24,611 nucleotides of DNA, taken from contig JAJKFJ010020812.1 of the NCBI GenBank assembly GCA_027382625.1, forward strand, positions 1 through 24,611, given 5' to 3'. The DNA comes from Tetmemena sp. SeJ-2015 (lineage: Eukaryota; Ciliophora; Spirotrichea; Sporadotrichida; Oxytrichidae). How positions within the stretch are numbered: position 1 is the stretch's first letter; every line of letters begins with the position of its first letter. A program made the position numbers and the translations under genes. Positions 1 to 10,002 of the stretch are shown here, one piece after another. The notes under the pieces are model-generated. The model worked only from the letters and a program-made list of their open reading frames with translations. It ran no database searches and was not told the origin of the DNA.

Positions 1-190
1 ATTTAATCCTAAGAATTGGTATCTCAAAATGACTAGGATGACATATTCGACATTATCAATTTCATTTCCATATAAAGTATAATGAAAATATTTATTTGAT
101 CAAGAGCGGCGAGAAACTATTTACAATTCCAGAAAATAGATCGAATATCAACTTAGGCTAACCTTAATCTCGAAAAGATGCCACTAATCT
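1..190. other. AT-rich flank, no gene recognised
   Basis: This AT-rich stretch lies beyond the 3' end of the palmitoyltransferase gene. I see no open frame with recognisable composition and no telomeric repeat. It may hold the 3' flank or chromosome-end region of that gene. Confidence 0.4.
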
Positions 191-3100
191 TCAAGAATAC
201 AATCGCATTTATATAAAAATGTATTAATATTTCTATTTGGAAAAGAGCAGTCTAGTTTCACTAGTCTCAACCTTTAAAAGTAAATTTAATTCATTAGTAG
301 TTGCAAAGAAGGAATATTTATAGATGAATTCAGAATTGGGTTCTTTAATGTTAGAATAATAAATCAAGTTCAATGTCCAAGGTCTGCATTAAGTTTTATA
401 GCTATAAAATAACTTCTCCTCTATAATCAATTCATTTTTTGAATTTGCAATAGCTTTGTTGGAATTATAAACTATGAATACTCTAGAGGTTTAGGTCTAG
501 TAGGTATTAGAATCTCCCAGGCTTTCTCAAAGCCTAACATGGAGCGAAGATTTTATCCGAAAGTCTCTTACTTGAAAGGATAAGTCTTGAAGTCTAGCTG
601 CATCTCGTGGCCTGTTTGATTACTGTAAATAAGTTTAAGATTGATTAGCAACAGAATCAGCATGCAGAAGTAAAGTCCAAAGGAAATGAAAGTTATTGCT
701 GTCAGATTTAAAGAGTAGAACATTAGTTCAATTAACTCAAGAGCTATAAATATCATAATTAATATTAATTTTAAAGCGTCAATGGAGAAACAATTGGTCA
801 TCATAAGAGAGATGTAAGCAGTTGAGTTCATCATATAAAACAGATAAAGAGTAAAGCACTTGAAATTATATACATAAAGTGTTAAATTGTTAAGGCCAAT
901 ACAGTTACCCATCCAAAAGCAGTGGTGGTCTATTCTAATAGTTGGTTTATTTCAGCATTGAGGGGGTAATCATTTCCGCTAATTAATTAATCGCGAGGTG
1001 TGAAATACCTTTACTAATGGACGACTCTCAAGATAGCCGAAAACGCAAGCGGAAGCTTCCCGAGTTCCTCAAAGATCATGATCACTTCAATTTCATGGCG
1101 GGACCTGCACGTAAACTTTACCAGACTAAGACCCCCCCATACCCTATCTGAAAAAGGCAGGGCAGCCCCCGGGGGAGTCCTTTTGTCCAACCCGGGAGGT
1201 AGAGTCCACCGAAGTTTTGAGAATCGGGGCCACCACACCACCGATCAGCATTTAAACTTGAAATCATGCTGCCTACGGGACCCTCTGCCATACCAAAACA
1301 TCCTCTCAGCCCCAATCAAGGGGCCCAAAAATCAGGGGCTTTAAAGGCCAGCACTGTCGCGATAAACGTTTAGAGGTGGCGCCCCCCAACGACTTAAATT
1401 TATGAATCAAGGAAAATCAAATGAAAAACGTGCGAAAGACCCCCAATAAGTCGGGCGCTCATCCCCAATCCAACCCACCTGCCGAGACGGCACACATGAG
1501 CCCTAAAATAGCGTATTGATTTACTACTAAGTGCGATTCGGGGCCCCCAAGGGTCTGCCCGGCCACGCTGGCCCAAGGGCTTTTTCGTCGGAACGGGGTA
1601 ATTTCCCCAGGCAGCTCTCAATAAAATTCGCAAAGGCGAGCGGCCGCGGGACCTCCAAGGATGCAGCGGGAGTTTGCCAAAAATCATCACACTTTTGGAT
1701 GTTCCCCGGGCCCGCGAGGCGCACATTGGTACCTTTCCCTTAATCATGACCTGGCGATACGCGGGCGTAATGTGAAGGTGCCATTGAAGTTCAGCCCTAA
1801 GACCACCAAGGCCAATCCCCCCGGAAGCATTTGCCTCACCCTCCTCAATCTCCTTCCGCAATATTTTCTCGGGGGTTATTTCGGGGTATGCCGCGGGTGG
1901 CCCCCTTGGGGGTTCCTGGGGAAAGGAAGGGTGCTTGATACCCCTCTTTTTTTAAAACCCCTTTTGGTCCCTCTTCGGTCTCACTGTGCATCTAAGCGGA
2001 TCATTATCTTGCCAAGGCCTTGTCTGTCCATTGCTCTCATGTCTTAATTCTCGATCTGGCCATCTGGGAGTTGCTAGCCCATCGGGTCACCCTTCCCCGC
2101 TGACTGAGGCTGCTTGCCTGCGGCCGACTGCTTTCCTCGTCTGGCTGTCCATCTTAATTTGTCCACGTGGTCGACCAAGGCCCCAACGATGTGAAGTATG
2201 TAGAGCGAGTCCATCGTGTACTGCATCGCGGCAAGATAGTCGTCCTGTTGACCCTCAGCAAAGGTGCGGCAGGGGGAGGTTGCGGGGCGAGAGCTAAGCT
2301 TTAGAGTGATCCAGAGCTGACAGCGAGGACTCGACCATTCCAGCCTGCCTCTCGATGAGCCCGACTATCTGTTCCGAGAGATCAATGAGGCCCTGCTCAA
2401 TAGCCGCAGGCGCGAGTCCACTATCTGGGTGAGCTTTGAGAATATCCACGAGGTCCGGGACCTTGCCAAGGTTCGAGATGAGGGAGTAGGAGGGGCCCGG
2501 GTACAACATGTAGCGCTGGTAGTGCAAATCACCATCTAGGAGGAGCCTGGTGGCGTATGGCTGAACCTAGACTTGAGATACAGAGAACCTCGGGCAGGTG
2601 GCGAGAGTGGGAGTATCACCGAATGCTGACTGGGACTAGCTGCTGCAGAATGCATATGAATCCTCCGAGCCCCCACCCAGGGGGAGGTCAGGGGAAGCGT
2701 CGGGTTCCTGGAGGTTGGCTAGCTTTCTCGCATCTGATTCGCATATCTTGCCCCTTTGCAGGTAAGCCTTTACTTGATCTCTTGCTGAATGTAGGAGGTA
2801 TCGGTGAGTGGGCACGGGTGGAGGTCAGCCTCAACATGAGTGGTCGGCCAGTCAAGCTCTGAATCACATTTCCCTGGGGTAACCATGAGGCCAGGGAGAC
2901 TGGAGTGCTTCGGCTCGGGGGTGGCCATAGTGGCTGTGATTAATTAAATTAAAACTATTAAGCCTCCAGCCAATCAAATCGCTTTATTAAATAATAGGAA
3001 AGGGGCTCAAATTGCTACCTCTCGTAATTTACTACTACTACTACTACTACTAGGCCTTTTACGAGTGGTAGCAGTTTGGGGTCCTTCTGATCAGAAATAG

Positions 3101-3830
3101 GTAAGTCAGCCATCTTGAATTACATTATTCATTCTTCTCATTAATCATATAAACCAACTATAAGAACGCAGCAGTTACAGACTTCACAGTGATAACATCT
3201 TGGGGGCTGTATTTGATCACACTAATCACAAATTTTGAATTGACAGACGATAGGAAGTTAATCGTTGATTGCTTAGCTCTCTGTGGTTGTATTGTGCTCT
3301 TCATTTCCTGATGTGATTTCGAGCTCTCTTAGTTTCTGAGGGGCCTTAGCTTATCTTAAAATTGCTTTGTTCAGTTCATTAATCTACTAGGTCTTATAGC
3401 GGGCCTCTCTGTGAGATTCACTATCTGTTGCATCCATGTCAATCATTAAAATCGATTTCATACAATAAACAAAATATGCGATATTTGGTAATTGACTCTT
3501 CAAGATGAGGTTGTTCAAATTTGAGATTAAGCTTTATCTGCTCTAGCAAGTCAGTTGTGACCTTACCTGGGTTAATCAAAAAGGTCTGTAGCATGGAAGC
3601 TCCTGCCAGGCCAAAGAGGGTGAACAGACAAATCAGGTGGAATACATAGTACTCAGATATTGAAGGCAGGAAGACGCACAATATTAATTAATTAAATTCA
3701 TTACTAATATTTAAGTTTAATGTTTTATTTATTATACTGTGAGGTAGTAGAGTATGACCATAATTTGTACTGTTATCATCGGAAACGATAGCACATTTTT
3801 GAGACTGCAGATTTCTCTTAATTTTTCCAT
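191..3830 (-). CDS. DHHC-type palmitoyltransferase, interrupted by IESs
   Basis: This is a protein S-acyltransferase that attaches palmitate to cysteines of membrane-associated proteins. The N-terminal part (3830 down to about 3165) has two hydrophobic segments, an INPG motif equivalent to the family's DPG, then a cysteine-rich domain reading C-x2-C-x3-QPPRCYHC-x2-C-x2-CVL. The frame then enters a 2.2 kb insertion. It resumes at 935 with RIDHHCFWMGNCIGLNN, the catalytic DHHC motif, followed by further membrane segments and a polar tail. Removing four IESs (units of 44, 28, 2225 and 11 nt) gives a whole number of codons, about 443 residues, which is normal for the family. The start at 3830 is the first ATG in a frame that stays open upstream, so the N-terminus may be longer. 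The exact C-terminus (TGA at 191-193, or one nearer 340) is unsure because the tail may hold another small IES. It is divergent from the Sua5 gene, with 157 bp between start codons. Confidence 0.85.
472..485 (-). other. IES, pointer TAG (11 nt unit)
   Basis: CTA (TAG on the coding strand) occurs at 472-474 and 483-485. Removing 11 nt shifts the palmitoyltransferase tail from a frame that stops shortly afterwards to one that stays open and is rich in N, K and E. The pointer is short and the region is not conserved, so placement is tentative. Confidence 0.45.
1017..1151 (+). CDS. small unassigned open frame in GC-rich island
   Basis: This 44-codon frame starts at the ATG at 1017 with an acidic then strongly basic stretch (MDDSQDSRKRKRKLPEF) and ends at TGA 1149-1151. 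The composition looks protein-like, but there is no recognised family and no supporting ribosome or promoter signal. It may be an exon fragment of a foreign gene. Confidence 0.2.
   Translation: MDDSQDSRKRKRKLPEFLKDHDHFNFMAGPARKLYQTKTPPYPI
2294..2824 (-). pseudogene. unassigned coding-like stretch in GC-rich island
   Basis: The frame from about 2824 down to the TAG at 2294-2296 has no TGA for 177 codons and reads like protein in its last third (for example LISNLGKVPDLVDIL, then SEQIVGLIERQAGMVESS). Two internal TAG codons occur. Under the ciliate code these are glutamine. Under the standard code they break the frame, as would happen for exons of a foreign intron-bearing gene. I do not recognise a family. 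Confidence 0.3.
2770..2928 (-). CDS. start of an unassigned gene in GC-rich island
   Basis: An ATG at 2928 in a favourable context opens a 52-codon frame beginning MATPEPKHSSLPGLM. It reads naturally to a TAA at 2770-2772 just after an AAG codon, where the sequence GTAAAG could be a splice donor. Another frame continues downstream on the same strand. This fits the first exon of a standard-code eukaryotic gene, but no family is recognised. Confidence 0.3.
   Translation of the reverse strand: MATPEPKHSSLPGLMVTPGKCDSELDWPTTHVEADLHPCPLTDTSYIQQEIK
3009..3080. repeat. imperfect hairpin with (ACT)7 in the loop
   Basis: The arm at about 3009-3027 (core TGCTACCTCTCGTAA) pairs with the arm at about 3059-3078 (core TTACGAGTGGTAGCA) with few mismatches. 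The loop carries seven ACT units at 3031-3051. It lies inside the terminal-repeat element just beyond the GC-rich island, and may be a remnant of a miniature element or a structured tail. Confidence 0.65.
3455..3486 (-). other. IES, pointer AAAT (28 nt unit)
   Basis: ATTT (AAAT on the coding strand) occurs at 3455-3458 and 3483-3486. The palmitoyltransferase frame otherwise stops at a TGA. Removing 28 nt joins SITK to SILMIDMDATDSES and carries the frame on into the cysteine-rich domain. Confidence 0.7.
3682..3729 (-). other. IES, pointer AATA (44 nt unit)
   Basis: TATT on the plus strand occurs at 3682-3685 and 3726-3729. Removing 44 nt joins the N-terminal membrane segment (ILYYLTVQQ) to ILCVFLPSISEYYVF in frame. 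The IES interior is nearly pure A+T. Confidence 0.6.
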
Positions 3831-3987
3831 TTTAAAGATATAAAACCAGTTTTTAAATTTTCTTAACTCTAAAATATTAGAATTAAATGATGATAGTGTT
3901 GGTGATTGATTGGTTGAATTAAATAGTTAATACTTTCTGGGCTTTATTGATTCTTAATAAGTTAATTAGAAATAAGAGAGAGCAATT

Positions 3988-5298
<1,311 letters not shown>

Positions 5299-5415
5299 TG
5301 AATGTAAATTGTAAATAGAAAAAAAAAATTAATCTAGAACAATAATGCTTTATGCTTTTTACAATTCGAACTAAGGTTGTTTCATAAGATTTTTAAGAAT
5401 GAATTAATTATATAT

Positions 5416-8400
5416 TCAATTTCTCTTAACTCTTTTAGTTGCTACTTCTTGAACTTTGGGCTTCTAGTTTTATTTACTTTAATTTGAAGTTTGCTAATCA
5501 GCTAAAACCTACTTTTTATTGATCTCGTTCAACCTCTTTCCAAGATTCATCTTTTCTTGCTTCATAGCCTCTTATCTATCATTCTCTTCTCTTTAAGAGA
5601 CTTTATCAATAGCTTTCTCATTCTCTTTTATCTTAAGATTCTTGGTATCATTTCTAATCACATTTTCCTTCTTGCTATTTTTAATATCCGATTCAAGCTA
5701 TCTTTTAGATTCTCCTGTGGATACTTCAGCTTTTTATTTACCATTCACCTTAACTTCATTTTTACTCTATTTAGATCTTATAAGGATTGTTGCTTGTTCT
5801 TTTGAATATTTTTAGAATTACTAGTTTCAGATTTCAAGATTTCTTTCTACTCCCGTTTCTTCGGACTTGCATGTGATTATTTTTAAGAGAGCTTTATTGG
5901 TATTGCATTTTATTTAGAATTTGCAACGCTCCTTTTCGTCTTGGTTGAAATTATTTACTCTTCAATTTCTTCTTGCTCCTCTTCCTCATCTTGGTCTTCA
6001 TTTTATTCCTCCTATTCATTCTCTGAATGACTACTCTTTTTTCATTCTGAATTTCTTGAGTTAGATTGCTAAGATTAAGACTCATGATCTTGTTATTAGA
6101 GTGGGATTGATTTCTTGCAAGGACTTTAATCGTCATCACATTCTTGATCCTATTGCTGCTCCATTTCTTGATCAGATTCTTCATTTTGATCTTCTTCTTC
6201 AAGCGAGTCTTCATCTTTTTAATCTTCGTCATGAGCAGATTAATTCTCAGGGCTTTCATTTGAAGATTTAGGATCTTTTTAATTATAAGTTTTAGATTAC
6301 ACATTTTAAGTTTCTGATTCCTCATTCTAGTCCTCTTAAGATTCAATTTCCTGACTTACTTCCTCGTTTTAATCTGGCTCCACTTTTTCCTCAGAGTCAT
6401 TCATCTATTCTGAGTCCTAACTTTCCTGTTACAAATCTTCTTCTTCTCCCTACTCTTCATTTTAGATTTTGCTTTCTTCTTATTCAGAGGGTTCCTATTC
6501 TTCAGAGTCTTATTCATCCTCATTTTACTAATCATCTTAATTCTCAGAAGAGGCTTAGTCTTATTCCTAAGAGCTGCTTTTTTAAGTGACTGACTGCTTT
6601 TTGATAGTACTGGGCTGTTCAGAATCAGTCTCACTTTTATTTTCATCCTCCATTTCTTCATCTTCATCATTTTATTGTTATTGCTAATTTTAAGGAAGCT
6701 CAACTGAGTCCTAATTTTAACTCATTTCTTGCTCCTCCTCTTCTTCGTGGTTAGAATCTTATTTGCTATTTGACATTTATGCAGATTAATTTTCAGCTTA
6801 TGCATCTATATCTTCTTCTTCATTATCTTCTGCAGACTCTGATTCGTTGCCATTATCTTCGTTAGCACTTGTTTGCTATTTTTCTTTTTCGCTTTTATTA
6901 TCTTCAGATTCCTATTCTTCTTCCTCTCTCATTTCACTTTCCTCATCATCTTATTCTGCTTCTACTTCCTCCTAGCAATTAACTTCCTCTTTCATAAATG
7001 TATCTTAAGCTGAGGGTTTGCTGTTTTAATCATCTTTCAATTACTTTTCTTCCTAGAGATTTGAGTCGATTTCATCTCTTTCACTATTTTATGAGCTCAT
7101 CCTTGCATTTTCTGAAACTGATTATTTTAGGATCTGCCTCTATCATTTTTAGCTTCTGTATTTTGTAGTTTTTCTTCTCAGGGACAGATTACTCCCTTTG
7201 TTTTCTTTTTCCAAGGCTTATATGATCGTCTTTGCTTTCTTCATTTTATACTGATTCTTTCGCTTGATTTTAATTTCTAGCAGTCTTAATGTATCTCCTC
7301 TGACTATCGATTCTTTCCTCTCTAGCTTGCTCTACTTATGGCTTAAGTGACTCGGAAACTTTCCTTTGAGTCTATTACTTTTATAGATGCACCATTTGAG
7401 GTGGATGAGTTGCCAATCTTTTCTCAAGTTGAAGCTGCCAGTTCATCCTTCTCTGTTGAATACTCTCTGATTAAACTAAAGTTATGCTGAAGTCATGCTT
7501 TCTAGAGTAGAAGTTCTTCAAGTCAAGCATCACTCCAGGCTCGTTTCTTTTCACATCTATATCCATAGTACTCATTTCCTCCTTCTCAGGATTCTCCACA
7601 GCGTGCTCTCCGAACCATTGGATAAATCTCTTATACATTCCAAGAGTGATAGGCTGCTTCAGCCTTTCAGTATCTACATTTTTCTCCACTTTCAGCTTCT
7701 TAACTTGCATTTGAGACATGTTTTTCATCTACAGATTTGAAGAATTGAGTTCCTCAGCTGCTATACTCAACTGATTCTTGTCTTTCTTAATCTGATTCTT
7801 CTACTGTATTTTCAGTTGAAACTCCTTAGGCCTTGTGAACTGCTGGTACTTAGGAGGGGTTGCTAATCTTTAAGCAAGCAACTCTTTCTACTTCCTTTCC
7901 TCTTCCTGCAGTCTTCTATTCTCAACCAGCCCATCATAGTGCTTTACACCCCTCTCCTCAATTATAATGTCTTTCATCTCTACTAGATTTATGAGCTGCT
8001 TTTAAAGTGTAGGATTATTGTGAATTGTAGGCTTCTCAGGCAAGGTCCCACTTGAAAGCATTTACGAGTCCATCATTAGCCAAGATTTTTAGATCTGTGG
8101 AATCTTGCTAAACGAAGACGCTGTGATCTCTCAGACCCATGCTGACATCCTTGCTCTTCATGCCTGAGAACACTTTCTTTGGTAGACTGAAAATATGCTA
8201 GATATCTTTATAATACTTTAAGCTTCGAAATGTAGTTGTAGATTATAGAGTGAGAGCGCATGTAAAGCAGCGACCTTACTTCATCATCCTTAAAGATAGA
8301 GTTAGTGAAGGTCCTCTAAGTTCTTATTGAATCTATTAACTTTTTCGTTCTACTAGTTCACTATCTCAGCTTCATGAATTATCAAGAGTACTTCCAAGGA

Positions 8401-9519
8401 TGCGAAACTTGTAAAGACCTCTCTTGAATTAACATTTCTGAGTTAAAGTTAAAACTTACTGATCTTTAGTTTGAAGTTTATCATGTCTGATAATTTCAAT
8501 TTCCTTTTCTCTAGTTGACTTGACTTTAAATTTGACCAGGCAGAAGTAGTGAAGACCCCATGAATGAAATGGTAGTTGTCAGTTAATATGAAGAGTGGAA
8601 ACGTTTCTTTGATACTTAAAGTAAATTCTTATGACTCTATCACATCAGAGCAGAGTTTATCTTTTTCATGTTTGAGGAAATCATTCACTATAGTTTTAAT
8701 GGGATACTAATCATCTTTAAGTTTATACAATTCAATCTTAGGTTTAATTGTAGCTTTCTTTTGGGGCTATTAAGCCTTTACATTTTAGTTATCATGACTT
8801 TTTGAAAGGTTCTTTTATGCTCCTTTTTTATCAATCGTATCTTTCTATTTTGTTGATTGCTTGTCTGAATCCTAGTTCGTAGAATCTGTAACTTTTTCAT
8901 TAATTTCTTCCCTTTACTTTGTGGATTTATCTTTCTCCTTTTTCTTAGATTGATTCTACTAGACTTAGTTTTATTACTTCTCCGGGGTGAGTGTTTCTTG
9001 TGTCTCAGTTTTATCTTTGACACTCTTAGGTGCTTTTGCTTTATTATCTGAAGCTCCAGTTTTTCTCTAGGCCTGAGAATCTTAAATCAGTTCCTTATCA
9101 TTTTTAGATTTCTGATTTGCAGTAGACTTCTATTATACATTTACCTTAGACTCTTCTAATTATCTTGTCTTAGATTGCTCCTTAATAGGAGGATTATCTG
9201 CAAGTGTGTGCTTTGCTTATTATTTCTAAACTTCAGATTTATTTTTATTCTCAATGGGTTGTTGTTTAGACTCTTCCCTTTTTTTTGAAGTAGATTTAGA
9301 AATATCCTGTACCTTCTTTAGTTTAGATTCAGGCTCTGCTTAGACAGTTTTTGCTTAGGGCTTCGATTAAGTGATGGAGGGCTATCTCTCTTTCTATTAG
9401 TGCTTGTTGTTCTCAATTACGCTCTATCCGATTCTCTCTGGAATTTACTTAGATGAACTACTCTCTTAGACTTTAGTCGATTAGATCTGTGTATTCTTTG
9501 TTGCAAGTTTAGGTGGCAT
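5416..9519 (-). CDS. large telomere-end-binding protein beta-subunit-like protein
   Basis: The beta subunit of the hypotrich telomere-end-binding complex caps single-stranded macronuclear telomeres together with the alpha subunit. Here residues from about 1 to 240 are low-complexity K/S/Q/E. A beta-subunit-like OB-fold region follows (about 250-420), seen in KETFPLFILTDNYHF, LQLRNVNSREVFTSFASLE and, after IES removal, SIFKDDEVRSLLYMRSHS. Further on is a basic/helical part with ITLGMYKRFIQWFGEH, resembling the beta-subunit C-terminal segment. Then come a very acidic E/D/Q/S-rich stretch of several hundred residues and a basic tail ending VKRN before TGA at 5416-5418. Seven IESs (19, 10, 13, 8, 17, 24 and 41 nt) account for every frame change and leave 1323 residues, against about 385 for the known beta subunit. 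Telomere binding is inferred from similarity I recall. A paralogue with a different partner or role is possible. Confidence 0.7.
5770..5816 (-). other. IES, pointer TCTAAA (41 nt unit)
   Basis: TTTAGA (TCTAAA on the coding strand) occurs at 5770-5775 and 5811-5816. Removing 41 nt joins ETSNSK to QSKNEVKVNGK and bypasses a TGA in the telomere-protein-like gene. Confidence 0.75.
6022..6052 (-). other. IES, pointer ATTCAGA (24 nt unit)
   Basis: TCTGAAT occurs at 6022-6028 and 6046-6052. The frame is the same on both sides and the 24 nt unit holds a single TGA. Removal leaves the acidic stretch uninterrupted (SRNSENEQEEQ). Confidence 0.8.
7107..7128 (-). other. IES, pointer AAAAT (17 nt unit)
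   Basis: ATTTT occurs at 7107-7111 and 7124-7128. Removing 17 nt links the basic region to the acidic region (RSQN then ARMSSQNSERDE). The setting is low-complexity, so other junctions are possible. Confidence 0.55.
7161..7172 (-). other. possible IES, pointer AAAA (8 nt unit)
   Basis: TTTT occurs at 7161-7164 and 7169-7172. Removing 8 nt gives the frame change needed before the next junction (VPEKKNTEAKND). The repeat is a homopolymer, so the exact site is weakly supported. Confidence 0.35.
8107..8122 (-). other. IES, pointer AGC (13 nt unit)
   Basis: GCT occurs at 8107-8109 and 8120-8122. Removing 13 nt joins MGLRDHS to KIPQIQKSWLMM and avoids a TGA. Both flanking frames read as good coding sequence, but the pointer is only 3 bp. 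Confidence 0.5.
8206..8220 (-). other. IES, pointer TAAAG (10 nt unit)
   Basis: CTTTA occurs at 8206-8210 and 8216-8220, only 10 nt apart. Removing one unit joins YISKLK to DIQHIFSLPKKVF and restores the frame. If real, only 5 nt lie between the two pointer copies. Confidence 0.6.
8300..8322 (-). other. IES, pointer AACT (19 nt unit)
   Basis: AGTT occurs at 8300-8303 and 8319-8322. Removing 19 nt gives NKNSIFKDDEVRS. This matches the NLFRDDEF region that follows the OB fold in the known beta subunit, so similarity supports this junction as well as frame. Confidence 0.8.
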
Positions 9520-10002
9520 CAGTTGCAAATATAAAATTATTATAGAATGCTTAAACTTATTTTAAACTTAATTAGTTTTCAATTCACACAATCAAAGATT
9601 AATTTTAAAAGCGAATCAATTTCAAATTTAATCTCTCATTCACTCATTATAAATTCTGATTGTATGAGTACGTGTGAATAATTTACATTTTCCTTAGAGT
9701 AGTAGATTGAGTGAATTAATAAGGATATTAGAGAATTAAGTGATTAAGATTAATGAGAAAAAGGATTTTCATTCTTAAATTTAATTGAATACTGCTCCTG
9801 CTTCTAGTCTAGGGTGGATTTAAATTGTGGGTATTCCCCTCGCTAACTAACTCTGCTAATAATTAGACGCACTCGGCTAATATTATCGTCTCAATTAATT
9901 ACAAACAGGCTCACCCAAAATAATATATACATTCAAGTATTCACATGAATACTTTATTATGAAAATAATAAGATAATAATTTCAAATAAATTAGCACATC
10001 AA
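9520..10002. other. intergenic region between divergent genes
   Basis: 483 bp of AT-rich DNA separates the start codons of two divergent genes. I see no ORF with protein-like composition, no RNA gene and no telomeric repeat. It presumably contains both promoters and, if the genes lie on separate macronuclear chromosomes, two fragmentation sites. Confidence 0.5.

Larger units (their letters stand above)
991..2938. other. GC-rich island of foreign composition
   Basis: Base composition changes abruptly from AT-rich to GC-rich (runs of C and G, CpG-rich words) at about 991 and back at about 2938. The same 9 bp word ATTAATTAA occurs at both edges (982-990 and 2939-2947), which could be an insertion duplication or chance in AT-rich DNA. 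The island lies wholly inside the terminal-repeat element. It contains several short coding-like stretches, none of which I can assign. It could be horizontally acquired cargo, a nested element, or an assembly or amplification chimera with DNA of another organism. Confidence 0.7.
939..3160. mobile_element. 2.2 kb terminal-inverted-repeat element acting as an IES
   Basis: Perfect 12 bp inverted repeats end the element: TAGTTGGTTTAT at 939-950 and ATAAACCAACTA at 3149-3160. They are flanked by the direct repeat TAA at 936-938 and 3161-3163. Removing the element with one TAA copy joins the gene's CVL codons to R-I-DHHC in frame, as the palmitoyltransferase family requires. TTA/TAA target duplications are typical of PIF/Harbinger-type DNA transposons. 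The telomere-bearing elements (TBE) of Oxytricha instead end in C4A4 repeats, which are absent here. I recognise no transposase inside, so it looks non-autonomous or has been replaced internally by the GC-rich island. Confidence 0.8.

Noticed and set aside
982..2947. TTAATTAA (PacI) sites as proof of a cloning artefact at the GC-rich island edges
   Set aside because: The same word occurs elsewhere in the AT-rich parts (near 3684-3695 and 23303-23313), so its presence at the edges is weak evidence. The chimera possibility is kept open in the findings.
936..3163. A TBE-type telomere-bearing transposon
   Set aside because: The termini lack C4A4 repeats, the inverted repeats are only 12 bp, and no transposase, kinase or zinc-finger ORF of that family is recognised.
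5557..7740. Several open frames on the plus strand and in other frames of the minus strand
   Set aside because: They are antisense or out-of-frame shadows of the acidic low-complexity region of the telomere-protein-like gene.
8755..8768. T4G4-like word, possible telomere repeat
   Set aside because: A single copy inside coding sequence (glutamine, proline and lysine codons). No tandem telomeric repeat is present anywhere in the window.
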